A stretch of 64,000 nucleotides of DNA from Brevibacillus fortis (GCF_003013395.1 NZ_PXZM01000003.1:186001-250000), one strand, 5' to 3'. Counted from the first letter of the stretch, positions 1 through 9,825 are shown. Program-made: numbers and translations. The notes: generated from the sequence alone by a model not told the origin.

Positions 1-1428
1 CATATGGCCTACTCTTCGACTGGACTTGTCTTTGTATTGGCACATGAACGGAATCAGACGCGCAATAAACGGATGGTCCACAGGCAAGAAGCTCAGCAGG
101 ATCATCTGCTGTCTTACCAGTTGTACGTCCTCCAGATGAACATGCTCAAGCACATCTTCCAGCACAGCTTTTTCATCCAAATAGTTCGCCAGCTTCGTCG
201 AGCCCTTCGCACGTCGCAGCGCGTCTTGAACAATCCCTTCCAAAGAAGGTTGGAATTCGGAGAGATCCACGCCTTCTGCCGCCAACGTTTTGTATAAAAA
301 TCCTTTGACCATCGGGATCGAAGCAAGCTCAAGCGCTCGTCTGGATTTGGTTACATCTTCAAGCGCCAGCTGTTTGACCTGCTCCCAAAGCGTCGGCGGG
401 GATAGCAAATGTTCGCGTAGTCCCAGCAGTAGATCGTAAGGCTCATCCATGTGCACGAGCCCAGACAGTCTCTTATCTTCAGACAGGATATCCAGCGGGA
501 ACATGTCAAAAAGAATTTGCAAGGTGTCGAGCAGCTCCCGATCAATCTCCTCTTCCTTCTTCAAAAATGCACTGATCCCGCCTTTGACGTGAATGCGGAA
601 ATACAGTAAGCTGATGACCATCTCCATATAACGCTTCAAATGCTTCTGGTTCAAAAGGGAACCTTCTTTGACCTGCTCTTCAGGATAATACTTTTCTCGT
701 AGCGCAGCCTTTTTCTCTTTGACGAACGACGGGTACAACGACTCGTTGGTCAGTAAATTGTTACTCGAAAACTGCATAGTCACGACTTCTTTTGTAATGG
801 TATGCAGCTCTTTTATATATTCGCGCGTATCACCTGTGAGCAGGTAATAGTAGATCGGCATCAGCTTTTCTTTTGCTGCTTCCAATACGCTCGGAGATAT
901 CGTGTACGCATACGAAATGAATAGCAAAAATTTGGCCCGCTCAAATGTCGAGGAGTAATCACGACTGATGCTTACGTGATAATCCTCCGCAGCTTTTAAC
1001 AAAAATTCGCCAAACAACGCAGGACCAAAATGCTCGGCCGTTTTTCTCATGGCCTCCAATGCTTTCTGATCTTTTGCCCGGATGTCAGCCTCATCGATTT
1101 CCTTCATACTCTGCAATTCGATCTGGTCCAGGATGCATTCATCCAAAACGTGTTTCTTATCGTAAAAACGGTTGCTTGCTTTGTAGATCAGTACAGCTGC
1201 TCGATAGAAAGCCTGCTCCTCCCCGCGTTTTTTCAGCTTGTCAAATTCGGATCGAACCGAATAGATGTAAAATCGCGGGTCCTCTGTGATTGCCGGACAT
1301 TCGTCTGTGTCACCTGCAACGTAATCAGCGATTTGATCATACAAATGCTTGTTTCGATCACTTGCACTGATAAACTCCTCCACAAATTTCTTCGTAACCG
1401 GATTTAGGTCTGTCTTTCGTAAAACCAT
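1..1428 (-). CDS. Unrecognised helical protein, last gene of the MoxR/VWA operon (C-terminus beyond window)
   Basis: The frame is open for 476 codons from an ATG at 1428 to the left edge, so the C-terminus is missing. A strong ribosome site (GGAGGAGTAAGGA) lies directly before the ATG, and the gene starts 19 bp after the VWA stop, so it is almost certainly translated from the same mRNA. I recognise no catalytic motif, signal peptide or membrane segment. The protein is charged, leucine-rich and apparently all-helical, consistent with a scaffold or helical-repeat partner. Its position with a MoxR ATPase, a VWA protein and a DUF5682-type protein suggests that it belongs to the same complex or regulatory circuit (inference). 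Confidence 0.8.
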   Translation of the reverse strand, partial: MVLRKTDLNPVTKKFVEEFISASDRNKHLYDQIADYVAGDTDECPAITEDPRFYIYSVRSEFDKLKKRGEEQAFYRAAVLIYKASNRFYDKKHVLDECILDQIELQSMKEIDEADIRAKDQKALEAMRKTAEHFGPALFGEFLLKAAEDYHVSISRDYSSTFERAKFLLFISYAYTISPSVLEAAKEKLMPIYYYLLTGDTREYIKELHTITKEVVTMQFSSNNLLTNESLYPSFVKEKKAALREKYYPEEQVKEGSLLNQKHLKRYMEMVISLLYFRIHVKGGISAFLKKEEEIDRELLDTLQILFDMFPLDILSEDKRLSGLVHMDEPYDLLLGLREHLLSPPTLWEQVKQLALEDVTKSRRALELASIPMVKGFLYKTLAAEGVDLSEFQPSLEGIVQDALRRAKGSTKLANYLDEKAVLEDVLEHVHLEDVQLVRQQMILLSFLPVDHPFIARLIPFMCQYKDKSSRRVGHM

Positions 1429-1447
1429 TCCTTACTCCTCCTTCTCT

Positions 1448-2587
1448 CTATTTGATAACCTTTCCAATCCATTGCGCGAGCTCATCTGGCGTGATTGCTG
1501 CAACATTGGCTCCCATATCGCTCATTATCCTTGCAGCATGCTGGTTGTACGTTGCGTTGCCATTGAAATCCAAAGCCGTCAGCACTAAAAACTTGCAGCC
1601 CGCGTCAATAATTTCCTTGCTCTGGCGATACATTTCCTTAATCGGATAGCCTTCCTCCAAATCACTGACGAGGATAAATATCGTCTTCGATGGATTTTCG
1701 AGCAGTGTTCTTCCGTATTTGAGCGCCTGGGCAATATGAGTCCCCCCACCAAGCTGCACACTCATCAGCACATCGACCGGATCATCCAGTCTATGGCTCA
1801 AATCAACAACTTTCGTATCAAAAATAACCAAATGCGTCTTCAATGCAGCAAGCTTGTAAAAAATACTTGCCATAACAGAGCTGTAAATAACAGAGTCCAT
1901 CATACTGCCGCTCTCGTCCACGACAATCACGATGTTCCATTTGTTGTGATGCTGGATATTGCTGTGGAAATACAGTTCATCGATGATAAAACGGCTTTTT
2001 TTGCGGTCGTAGTTTTTCAAATTTTTGCGAATCGTTTTATGCACATCTAGATTTTTCATCGACTTCGAATAGCCGCGTTTGTGGCGATTGCGTATGCCGA
2101 CGATGCTGGTCTGCACTTCATTTTCAAGCTGACGCCGTAGATCGTCTACGACCTTGCGTACAATTTCCTTTGCGCTTTTCACGACCTCTCCTTTCATCCT
2201 GCCTTTAAATTGGAGGATGTTTTTCAAGAGGGTCATGTTGGGCTCCATGCTTTCCAACACTTTTTTGTCTGTCAACAGCTCTGTCATGTTATAGCGGTCC
2301 AGGGCTTGCCGTTCAAGGATTTCCACCGTTTTTTTGGGAAACAGCTTGCGGATTTTGTTCAGCCAGGCAGGAACCGTCAATGCAGCATCTCCTCGACCGC
2401 CTTCTTTTCGATATCCTTGCTCTTCTCCGTATTCACGGTTGTATAAAAACTCAAGTATCGAGTCTAGTTCCTGATAGGAAAACTCGGATGATTGATAGAC
2501 CCCGCTGCCTTCCAATGATTCCTCAGCATGAGATCCCAATAACAACCGCCAGCGGTTCAAGGCTTCGCGGCTCAAATCAGGTTCCAT
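1448..2587 (-). CDS. VWA domain (MIDAS) protein of a MoxR-VWA operon
   Basis: This 379-residue protein has a helical N-terminal half and a C-terminal von Willebrand factor A domain. The metal-ion-dependent adhesion site is visible as DESGS at residues 224-228, with the supporting threonine in LGGGTHIAQAL and the aspartate in LVSDLEEG further on. No signal peptide is present, so it is probably cytoplasmic. MoxR ATPases are known to work with VWA proteins as chaperone-like or metal-insertion pairs (family knowledge). The start ATG has AAGGAGGAG eight bases upstream and overlaps the end of the DUF5682-type gene by 16 bp, implying translational coupling. The substrate is unknown. Confidence 0.88.
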   Translation of the reverse strand: MEPDLSREALNRWRLLLGSHAEESLEGSGVYQSSEFSYQELDSILEFLYNREYGEEQGYRKEGGRGDAALTVPAWLNKIRKLFPKKTVEILERQALDRYNMTELLTDKKVLESMEPNMTLLKNILQFKGRMKGEVVKSAKEIVRKVVDDLRRQLENEVQTSIVGIRNRHKRGYSKSMKNLDVHKTIRKNLKNYDRKKSRFIIDELYFHSNIQHHNKWNIVIVVDESGSMMDSVIYSSVMASIFYKLAALKTHLVIFDTKVVDLSHRLDDPVDVLMSVQLGGGTHIAQALKYGRTLLENPSKTIFILVSDLEEGYPIKEMYRQSKEIIDAGCKFLVLTALDFNGNATYNQHAARIMSDMGANVAAITPDELAQWIGKVIK

Positions 2588-4974
2588 TTGGCAAACTCCT
2601 CCTTGATCGCTTGATCGAGCATGCGGGCATCACGCAAGGTGCGCTCATCGATGACTTCATTCGTTACTTGTTCCACTGTTGTTTGGAAGAGAGCTGCCAC
2701 TTTTTCCGAGAGCATACTAATTTCCATTGGACTAAAATAGGTAAACGCCAATCGCAGTTCAGGCACCACCTGCAAAAAGTCGTCGTAGGCCAAGGCTGTA
2801 ATCATCTGATGCAGATCGCGCAGGATTTCTTCGTGATGAAAGAGATAGTCACGAGCCACGATAAAAACGCCATGTAAATAGGCGGCCGTATGCAGCATTT
2901 GCTCAGGCGAGCCGAACATATATGCACGTGCGCGTCTGGAGATTTCTGCGTGCTCGATCACTTCGAGATTGCACAAGATCGCGACCACTACTCCCTCCAG
3001 TTTCGCAGGGAGCTTGTCGTTCCGCAGTAATTCCAGCAGTTGGTCACTAAAGATTTCTCGGGAATCATCCGCCTGTCTTTTCTCACTTAGCATGTACAGG
3101 AATTTGAGCTGATCGGCCAATTCGTCCAGTTCGTCGGGGTTCGGGTTGCCCTGCTCGACGATTTTAGTAACAGCCTGGTAATACACCTCTTCCACCAAGC
3201 TCTCCAGCCGTTCTGTCTCTGTAAGACCAAACAACCGTTTTTGCTCCAAAAGAATGGTGAGTGTCTTCAAAGTTTTGCAAAGAGAGAGAAAGTGTCCATC
3301 TTGTCGAACGGACTCTTCTACAGATACAAAGAGCCGATCTGCCAACTCTTCCAATCCCATGACGACCGCCATCAAGAGCCATTTTGCCAGCTCATGGCTT
3401 TGGTGCTGCGGCAGATCTTTTACCAGATCTGCAAGCTTTTGCGCGGCTGCTTCTTTCACCGTCCCACCAAAGACCGAGCTCTCGATCAGACGCGCTTCAA
3501 CGAAGGAGGAGTAGCTGTAGCGCCATGTTTCTCGGACGAGATTGACGTTCCGGTTGGTCATCCAGTCCGGTCCTGATTCTTTGGTGCAAAACTCTGTACC
3601 CAAAAACTGCATGCAGTGAAAAAACTGGCTGGCTTCACGATGCGACTTCTTGGCATACAGCTCTAGCACCTTCTGATTGCGCCCTGTCGTTGTGATCGCG
3701 AGCTTTAACGATTTACATCTGTCTTTGCAATCGCGAACGATAGGCACATCCAGAGAATTGGGGGCTACCTCACCGATTCCGTCTCCTGTCAACAGCTCTC
3801 GCAATGTCTCGATTGGCTGTGAGGTTGCAATCGAGCGCTCGCCTTTTGTAAATGCAGAAAGGACGGAATCGATCAGCTCATAGGCACCGCCCTCGGCCTT
3901 TTCCCGCATGACGGCCAAGCCGCTCATGAGACTGTACGCTTCGATCGCATCCGCAGTCGACGTCGTCTCTCCCTTGCCACGCAGCCTTTTGAGCAATTGC
4001 GGGAGGTACATCAAGGCGCTTTTTGAGAAGGGAGCAGGCTCCTTCTTCTCCAGTGCCTTCCACACACTCTCGTAGTAGTGAACGTAGGGCATCCCGCTTG
4101 CGTAACCATTCAGATGATCAGCTTCCTGGTACGTGTACACCATTGGGTATATTTTTTCTTCCTGCACCTTTTGTATCTTGTAGGAAGTCTTGCGTTCCTC
4201 GAGGAGTCCGTATGTATGAAATCCCCCGGTAACCACAAGAATTCTCGCATGTTTTTGTTTTGCCTCTGCAATTTTTTGACGCATGTGCGCCTCGCGAATC
4301 AAATCGCCTTCCGCTTCCAAAGTAGCGTCATCATAGCATTTTCGAGACAAGTAGCAGTAGGCAAAAACATCCTTGACGAAATCCTGCGTCTTTTTGCGGA
4401 TGCCATCAATCTCAAAAACCTTTTCCCATAGCTCATCGAAGTTCCGGCATTTCATCGTCTGGCACAATCGCTGAATAAACTGCGAGCCTGTCAGCATGCG
4501 CTCATCGTGATAGGACAGCTTTTCATTCTTCTTTTTCAAATCATGGCCATCTTCCAAGCTTTCTAGGCGACTTCCGTAGCTTAGATCAATGAAAGCAGCA
4601 GGAATCTGCCGTCGTTTTGCTTCTACCAAGGCCACATATTCCGGGGAATACAGAAGAAACGGAAAGTAACAGACGTATTTTTGCTCCCCCGAAGCGTACG
4701 CGTAATAAATGCTCACAGGAGGCTTCGTCCGTTCATCCGTCAAGATCGGAATGATATGGTTGCTATGGTCCGGGCCTTCAATCAGAATGATTTCTGGCTG
4801 ATACTCTTCGATCGTTTTTTTCAAATGGTACGCGCAGGCAGGACTATGATGACGAACTGGGAAATAGACGACCTGTTTGCTGAGGTTGTAGACCTCTTCT
4901 TCGACGAATGATTTTATGAAGCGGTCTTGACCGTTTATTTGATCCATTTCTTCTCGTTGTAATACGTTCCCCAT
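2572..4974 (-). CDS. DUF5682-type protein with TraB/ChaN/EreA-like N-terminal domain
   Basis: A cytoplasmic protein of 800 residues. The first ~260 residues hold motifs seen in the TraB/TIKI/ChaN/erythromycin-esterase-like superfamily: RHHSPA (41-46), EGPDHSN (66-72), REAHM (227-231) and GGFHTYGL (250-257), the histidines and acids being candidate active-site or metal residues. The remaining ~540 residues look like helical repeats. The family assignment to DUF5682 is from memory of such proteins beside MoxR/VWA pairs. Two starts are possible: ATG 4974 (GGAAGAGGG close upstream) or ATG 4947 (nine codons in, weak GAGAAG); both overlap the ATPase gene. No function has been shown that I know of; a hydrolase regulated by its partner ATPase is an inference. 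Confidence 0.82.
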   Translation of the reverse strand: MGNVLQREEMDQINGQDRFIKSFVEEEVYNLSKQVVYFPVRHHSPACAYHLKKTIEEYQPEIILIEGPDHSNHIIPILTDERTKPPVSIYYAYASGEQKYVCYFPFLLYSPEYVALVEAKRRQIPAAFIDLSYGSRLESLEDGHDLKKKNEKLSYHDERMLTGSQFIQRLCQTMKCRNFDELWEKVFEIDGIRKKTQDFVKDVFAYCYLSRKCYDDATLEAEGDLIREAHMRQKIAEAKQKHARILVVTGGFHTYGLLEERKTSYKIQKVQEEKIYPMVYTYQEADHLNGYASGMPYVHYYESVWKALEKKEPAPFSKSALMYLPQLLKRLRGKGETTSTADAIEAYSLMSGLAVMREKAEGGAYELIDSVLSAFTKGERSIATSQPIETLRELLTGDGIGEVAPNSLDVPIVRDCKDRCKSLKLAITTTGRNQKVLELYAKKSHREASQFFHCMQFLGTEFCTKESGPDWMTNRNVNLVRETWRYSYSSFVEARLIESSVFGGTVKEAAAQKLADLVKDLPQHQSHELAKWLLMAVVMGLEELADRLFVSVEESVRQDGHFLSLCKTLKTLTILLEQKRLFGLTETERLESLVEEVYYQAVTKIVEQGNPNPDELDELADQLKFLYMLSEKRQADDSREIFSDQLLELLRNDKLPAKLEGVVVAILCNLEVIEHAEISRRARAYMFGSPEQMLHTAAYLHGVFIVARDYLFHHEEILRDLHQMITALAYDDFLQVVPELRLAFTYFSPMEISMLSEKVAALFQTTVEQVTNEVIDERTLRDARMLDQAIKEEFAKWNLI

Positions 4975-6035
4975 AGACCCTCTTCCTTTGCCCGTTCTTT
5001 GACCACTTTGGTAAAGTAGGTTTTCAGGATATTTGCGTCCTTTTGGTTTTCCTTGACGACCGCTCCCAGCATGTTCTGAACCAATCGATCCATAGAAATT
5101 GGCCTGCCATCATAGTAATGGGACGTCATTGCACTTTGGACATAGACGGATACGGCTTCGGCTGTACTCATCACGGATTGAGGTGAATCGATTTTGTATC
5201 CTTCCTTGGTCTCTCCCGTGCGCAGTTCCATGAAGGTCGTCGCCAATATCTCAACCACATCACGATCGATTTCGATATGTACGCCACTTTGCTCCAGAAT
5301 CACTTTTGCTTGTGATTCGATAATTTGTGCTTCCATTTTCACATGATTAATCGGCGCAATCGTCTCGAAGTTAAAACGGCGCTTAAGCGCGCTGCTCATT
5401 TCATTGACGCCTTTGTCCCGCAAGTTCGCTGTCGCAATGATATTAAAACCGGGCTTCGCAAACAGGGTGCCGTCTGACAGCTCGGGAATGTTCATTACCT
5501 TGTCGCTCAAAATACTAATCAACACGTCTTGAACCTCAAACGGACAACGGGTAATTTCTTCGAATCGCGTAATAATCCCCTTGCTCATACCGGTGTATAG
5601 CGGCGAAGGAACCAGCGCTTGCAGTGAAGGACCTTTGTCCAGCAGCATCGCGTAGTTCCATGAGTATTTGATCATATCCTCTGTCGTTCCAGCGGTGCCT
5701 TGAATTGTATTCGTGCTCGTACCAGAGATGGCCGCAGACAGCAGCTCAGACAGCATCGTCTTTGCCGTACCCGGTTCACCGACGAGCATCAAGCCGCGAT
5801 TGCCTGCCAACGTGACGATCGCGCGCTCAATAAGCACATCGTCTCCATAGAACTTCTTCGTAATCGGTATACTTTCTCCCTCATAAGAGAGAGGTTCATC
5901 CGTTCCTAAAATAAAATCGCGCACAGCTCTGGGCGACATCAGCCAATTGGGAGGTTTCGCCCCTGTATCATGGGATCGCAGCGCATTCAGCTGTTTTGCA
6001 TATAACACTTCCATTGGCGGCTTCATTGTTTCCAT
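4935..6035 (-). CDS. MoxR-type AAA+ ATPase
   Basis: First gene of the four-gene operon; a 366-residue AAA+ ATPase of the MoxR class. Walker A is GEPGTAKT (about residues 86-93), the Walker B/DEXX equivalent is FEEI (about 158-161), and a sensor-1 motif ATANLRD with a following arginine-rich ALKRRF segment is present. MoxR proteins remodel or activate partner proteins together with VWA subunits (family knowledge). I set the start at ATG 6035 because AATGGAG lies 11 bases upstream; an in-frame GTG at 6047 has no good ribosome site. A 12-bp palindrome (AAACATATGTTT, 6094-6105) sits in the upstream region and may be an operator. Confidence 0.9.
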   Translation of the reverse strand: METMKPPMEVLYAKQLNALRSHDTGAKPPNWLMSPRAVRDFILGTDEPLSYEGESIPITKKFYGDDVLIERAIVTLAGNRGLMLVGEPGTAKTMLSELLSAAISGTSTNTIQGTAGTTEDMIKYSWNYAMLLDKGPSLQALVPSPLYTGMSKGIITRFEEITRCPFEVQDVLISILSDKVMNIPELSDGTLFAKPGFNIIATANLRDKGVNEMSSALKRRFNFETIAPINHVKMEAQIIESQAKVILEQSGVHIEIDRDVVEILATTFMELRTGETKEGYKIDSPQSVMSTAEAVSVYVQSAMTSHYYDGRPISMDRLVQNMLGAVVKENQKDANILKTYFTKVVKERAKEEGLWGTYYNEKKWIK

Positions 6036-6093
6036 CCAAATGCCCACTCCATTTCTGGTTGTTCTTGAAAAATATGTATACTATAAAAAATGA

Positions 6094-6105
6094 AAACATA
6101 TGTTT
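6094..6105. promoter_or_regulatory. Palindrome upstream of the MoxR operon (possible operator)
   Basis: A perfect 12-bp palindrome, AAACATATGTTT, in the AT-rich region between the MoxR operon start and the kynA terminator. AT-rich palindromes of this size arise by chance, so this is only a candidate operator. Confidence 0.25.
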
Positions 6106-6178
6106 GTTATGAAAAGAAGGGTATTTGTACCCAATATTAGGAAAGATATGTGAAAAGATGTGAAATGAGTACTACACG

Positions 6179-6211
6179 AAAAAAAGCGCCCTGGGTCCCC
6201 AAGACGCTTTT
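6179..6211 (-). terminator. Rho-independent terminator of kynA
   Basis: Read on the minus strand, an imperfect AAGCG...CGCTT stem with TGGG/CCCA closing pairs is followed by seven T residues. It lies about 25 bp after the kynA stop and separates kynA from the MoxR operon. Confidence 0.7.
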
Positions 6212-6234
6212 CTCGCTTTTTTTGATGAGTTTTT

Positions 6235-7095
6235 CTACAACAGTGTCCGCAAGCTCCACAGCTCCGGGAAAAAACGGTGATCAAGCGCTTTACGTAAGTA
6301 CATGACGCCTGATGACCCTCCCGTTCCCTGCTTTTGACCTATGATGCGTTCGACTGTCGTCATATGGTTAAAACGCCATTGTTGTTGCTGGCTGGCGATA
6401 TCCACCAGTTTTTCTGCCAGCTCGTACAGATCCCAATACTGGTTCACATTTTGATACACGGTCAGCCAGGCTTGCTCTACACTCTGATTGGGCTCATAAA
6501 GCTGTGACCAATCGCGATTCAAACATTCCGGATCAATTGGCAAGCCACGAGCAGCCATCTCCCTAATCGCCGCATCATAAATGCTTGGCTGCTGCAAGGC
6601 CGTACTCATTTGGGCGTGAAGCTCTGGTTGATGTGCATACACCGCTAGGACATGCTGGTTCTTATATCCTAGCTTAAATTCGATTAATCTGTTTTGAAAG
6701 GATTGAAATCCGGACGAATGACCCAGCTTGTCACGGAACTGGAGGTAATCGGCTGGCGTCAATGTAGAAAGGACATCCCATGATTTAATCAATTGCTGCT
6801 GGATACGCGAGACTCGTGCGAACATTTTGAAAGCAGGCTCCAGATCGTGGTTGCAGATGCACTCATTTGCTGCTGACAATTCATGCAAAATTTGTTTCAT
6901 CCATAGCTCACTCACCTGATGAATGATAATAAATAGCATTTCATCATGATGGGTAGATTGACGGTGTTGACTCGACAAGATTTGATCGAGCTGTAAATAA
7001 TCGCCGTACGTCATTTCTTTTTGGAAATCAGTATGAATCTGCGTCTCCAATGAGGTGTCGTTCGGTTGATTCCTTCCTTGTTCATGTGGTCTCAT
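6235..7095 (-). CDS. kynA: Tryptophan 2,3-dioxygenase
   Basis: The 286-residue protein is a full-length heme-dependent tryptophan 2,3-dioxygenase, which opens the indole ring of L-tryptophan to N-formylkynurenine, the first step of the kynurenine pathway. Diagnostic segments are [13 protein letters not shown], the [20 protein letters not shown] region and, near the C-terminus, the [22 protein letters not shown] segment containing the proximal heme histidine. GGAGGTC lies about ten bases before the ATG. No kynB or kynU is in the window. The gene follows the SsuA-like binding-protein gene after only 79 bp without an obvious terminator, so it may be co-transcribed with that importer. Confidence 0.96.
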   Translation of the reverse strand: MRPHEQGRNQPNDTSLETQIHTDFQKEMTYGDYLQLDQILSSQHRQSTHHDEMLFIIIHQVSELWMKQILHELSAANECICNHDLEPAFKMFARVSRIQQQLIKSWDVLSTLTPADYLQFRDKLGHSSGFQSFQNRLIEFKLGYKNQHVLAVYAHQPELHAQMSTALQQPSIYDAAIREMAARGLPIDPECLNRDWSQLYEPNQSVEQAWLTVYQNVNQYWDLYELAEKLVDIASQQQQWRFNHMTTVERIIGQKQGTGGSSGVMYLRKALDHRFFPELWSLRTLL

Positions 7096-7174
7096 CGCTG
7101 TATGACCTCCTTTCCCATCTAATTCCTTTCCACCCCTTATTCCTCCTGCTGAAATTCGTTCTTTATCACCCGAT

Positions 7175-8170
7175 TTATTTCGCTGCTTCTACATATTTCA
7201 AATCGATCAATCCGTCGATTTTATTGCTGGAAATATACCCGGCTTCCTGGCTGATATCGGCCATTTCCTGAATGACTTTTTCATTGACCTCAGTTGTTAC
7301 TTCCAAACGGGAAAAGGCTGCCTGCACTTCTTTTTTGCTCAGCTCTTTGCCAGTCAGACCTTTCAAATGCTTGATGATCAGGTCTTGGCTTTCTTCGGGA
7401 TTTTCCTGAATGAATTTGACTGCCTTTTTATGTGCTTGAAGGTAGGCGGTTGCCAATCCTTCTCTTTTCAGAAATTCATCGCTGGCTGCTACCACGGTAT
7501 TGGTTGATTCTTTTCCCCAAGCGAATTGATCCCAGTCCAGAAGCAATTTTCCTTCTGCCTGATTTTCCAGTACATATCCCCACGGCTCCTGAGTTGCTGC
7601 GCCGTCAACGGATTTTTGAACGAATAATGCTGCCGTATCTGCTGGAGCCGCCGCATACAGCTCCACATCTCCACCGTTTGTCGTCGGTTTGAGGCCAACC
7701 TCACTCAGTGCTTTTCTGAGCATGACATCCTGTGTGCTGCCGATAACAGGAATTGCGATTTTTTTGCCTTTTAAATCTTTTAGTTCAGTGATGTTGCTTG
7801 AACTATTCATAACGAGGACTGCCCCACCGTTAACTGCCCCCGAAATCAAGCGATACCCAGGATGCTTGACATAAAAGTTCAATAACGGCCCTGGCCCTAC
7901 TGTCCCTACGTCAATCGCCTTCGTTGCCATGGCTTCCATAAACAAACCGCCATTGGCGACCGTTTTTGTTTGAATTTTCACATCCGCACCAAAAGCTTCC
8001 TTGAAATAGCCCTTCTCCAGCGCGATGATCGTTGCGCTATGGGTCAAATTTGGGAAATATCCGATCCTTACTTCGTTATCTGCGGATTCTGTTCCGCCTG
8101 TAGCGCACCCGCTGGCAATCCCCATTAATAATAGGGACGCGACAACGGTACTGAACACTTTTTTAAACAT
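7175..8170 (-). CDS. SsuA/NrtA-type ABC transporter substrate-binding lipoprotein
   Basis: A secreted lipoprotein of 331 residues with a short signal peptide and lipobox (GIASGC), followed by a periplasmic-binding fold of the SsuA/TauA/NrtA/ThiY class ([11 protein letters not shown] at the mature N-terminus, [12 protein letters not shown] and [10 protein letters not shown] further on). It captures a small ligand for the permease and ATPase encoded upstream. The ligand cannot be read from sequence: aliphatic sulfonates, nitrate or pyrimidine-like compounds are all taken up by relatives. I set the start at ATG 8170, with AAGGAG eleven bases upstream; an in-frame GTG at 8182 touches that ribosome site and is less likely. 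Confidence 0.88.
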   Translation of the reverse strand: MFKKVFSTVVASLLLMGIASGCATGGTESADNEVRIGYFPNLTHSATIIALEKGYFKEAFGADVKIQTKTVANGGLFMEAMATKAIDVGTVGPGPLLNFYVKHPGYRLISGAVNGGAVLVMNSSSNITELKDLKGKKIAIPVIGSTQDVMLRKALSEVGLKPTTNGGDVELYAAAPADTAALFVQKSVDGAATQEPWGYVLENQAEGKLLLDWDQFAWGKESTNTVVAASDEFLKREGLATAYLQAHKKAVKFIQENPEESQDLIIKHLKGLTGKELSKKEVQAAFSRLEVTTEVNEKVIQEMADISQEAGYISSNKIDGLIDLKYVEAAK

Positions 8171-8199
8171 GTGCCGACACACTCCTTAGCCATTTTTCT

Positions 8200-8955
8200 T
8201 TATGAATGGACTCCCCACTTCATCTGAACGTTGCGTTCGATGCGTGAAAAGACAACATTATCGACGATGGTACCGATGATCGCAATAATGATCATGACAG
8301 ATATCACCAAATCCATTTGTCCAAGTGACCTTCCCATTTCGAGCAATTGCCCAAGACCACCGCCACCCCCTAGCAATTCACCAGCCATGAGTGCCCGCCA
8401 GGAAAATGCCCAAGCGATTCGAAGCCCAGAGATGATCTGCGGTACAGATGCGGGAAGAATCACCGTTCGTACAAAGTGAAAGCCAGACGAGCCGTATGTC
8501 TTGGCAACCCGCTGATATAACGGCGGGACATTTTTAAAGCCGCTTGTCGCGTTTACTGTCATCGTCCAGGTCGCCCCGATCGTCACGATGAAAAGAATGG
8601 AAAAGTCATTTAAGCCAAACCAGATAATCGCAAGCGGGAACCAGACGATGCTCGGGATAGACTGGAGCGCCGTTACCACAAAGCCAAGCGTATCTTCTAC
8701 GAGTTTGTACCTCCAGATGAAGTAACCCAGTATCAGTCCGACGATAATGGCAATGAGAAAGCCCAACAGAATCCGTCCCAAACTCTTTCCAATCGCGGCG
8801 GTAATTTGCCCGCTTAGCAAGCCATTTACAAGTGTTTCGAAAACCTGGGTCAAGCTGGGAAACATAAACGATGGCAGACCAGATAATCTAGATGTGACTT
8901 CCCAAATCGCCGCTATCATAGCGATGAAGATGACCCGTCTTAAAGCTGTAGTCAT
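8200..8955 (-). CDS. SsuC/TauC-type ABC transporter permease
   Basis: An integral membrane permease of 251 residues with about six hydrophobic segments and the BPD_transp_1 EAA loop near residues 150-170 (YQRVAKTYGSSGFHF... is the family signature region). It forms the channel for the SsuA-like binding protein and the ATPase. The start overlaps the ATPase gene by 68 bp, which is long but keeps the typical permease N-terminus (TALRRVIFIAMIAAIWEV); an internal ATG at 8922 would remove part of the first helix. Confidence 0.88.
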   Translation of the reverse strand: MTTALRRVIFIAMIAAIWEVTSRLSGLPSFMFPSLTQVFETLVNGLLSGQITAAIGKSLGRILLGFLIAIIVGLILGYFIWRYKLVEDTLGFVVTALQSIPSIVWFPLAIIWFGLNDFSILFIVTIGATWTMTVNATSGFKNVPPLYQRVAKTYGSSGFHFVRTVILPASVPQIISGLRIAWAFSWRALMAGELLGGGGGLGQLLEMGRSLGQMDLVISVMIIIAIIGTIVDNVVFSRIERNVQMKWGVHS

Positions 8956-9730
8956 TCCCCATTTCCTCCTTTAGCACCTTTTCTATCTCTTCTTGCAGGA
9001 TCGACAGCACCTTCTGCTCCGTGTTTAATGTCACACTGTCCGGCATGACTCCATCGCGCATGGCAGGAACCGTAATGATCTCCTTGATTTTTCCGGGGCG
9101 TGTGGCAAAAACGACGATCCTCTCCGCAAGCTGAACGGCCTCCCGGATATTATGGGTAACGAAAAAAATCGTGACCTTGGTCGTCCGCCAAATCTCAAGC
9201 AGCTCCTTATGAAGGACCATCCTCGTCTGTTCATCCAGCGCCGAAAACGGTTCGTCCATCAACAAAATGTCTGGTTCCATAACAAGTGCCCGAGCTATGG
9301 CCACACGTTGCTTCATCCCGCCTGAGAGCTGATGGGGATACGAATGAACATATTTGCTTAAATGGACCATTTTGAGCACTTCCAGCGCCTTTTCATTGGC
9401 TTTCTCTATAGTCATTTTTTTCAATTTCAGCCCATATGTAACATTCTCCAAAACCGTCAGCCATGGAAATAATCCCGCTTCTTGAAAAACGACGACTCTG
9501 TCGGGACCGGGCTTATTCACTTTGTTGCCAGCTACGTGTATGTCACCGCTGTCTGGTCGATCCAATCCGGCTATTAAGTAAAGCAGCGTCGATTTACCAC
9601 AGCCTGAGGGGCCGACAATGGAAACGAAGCTGCCCTTTTCCACTTCGAGATTGATATTATCCAGCACTTTTACTTTTTGTTTCTGCTCATTCGTAAAATG
9701 TTTCACAACATTATCAATAGTCAGATACAT
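8888..9730 (-). CDS. SsuB/TauB-type ABC transporter ATP-binding protein
   Basis: The 280-residue nucleotide-binding subunit of the importer has Walker A GPSGCGKST (about residues 40-48), signature LSGGMKQRV and Walker B LLMDEPFSALD. It belongs to the nitrate/sulfonate/taurine subfamily. It is the first gene of the transporter operon; GAGGTG lies six bases before the ATG, and a TTGACA-type promoter lies upstream at 9779-9807. The C-terminal ~40 residues extend beyond the conserved domain and overlap the permease gene. Confidence 0.92.
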   Translation of the reverse strand: MYLTIDNVVKHFTNEQKQKVKVLDNINLEVEKGSFVSIVGPSGCGKSTLLYLIAGLDRPDSGDIHVAGNKVNKPGPDRVVVFQEAGLFPWLTVLENVTYGLKLKKMTIEKANEKALEVLKMVHLSKYVHSYPHQLSGGMKQRVAIARALVMEPDILLMDEPFSALDEQTRMVLHKELLEIWRTTKVTIFFVTHNIREAVQLAERIVVFATRPGKIKEIITVPAMRDGVMPDSVTLNTEQKVLSILQEEIEKVLKEEMGNDYSFKTGHLHRYDSGDLGSHI

Positions 9731-9778
9731 GGCTGCACCTCATTTTATTCCAACTTTATCGATGGGGATTATGAATAA

Positions 9779-9807
9779 ATAATGATTAATCCTATCGTTT
9801 TTGTCAA
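9779..9807 (-). promoter_or_regulatory. Sigma-A-type promoter of the SsuBCA-like operon
   Basis: On the minus strand, TTGACA (9802-9807) and CATTAT (9779-9784) are separated by exactly 17 bp, 49 bp before the ATPase start. The -35 box is perfect; the -10 box matches four of six. Confidence 0.6.
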
Positions 9808-9825
9808 CTATAATAAAATGAAAAA

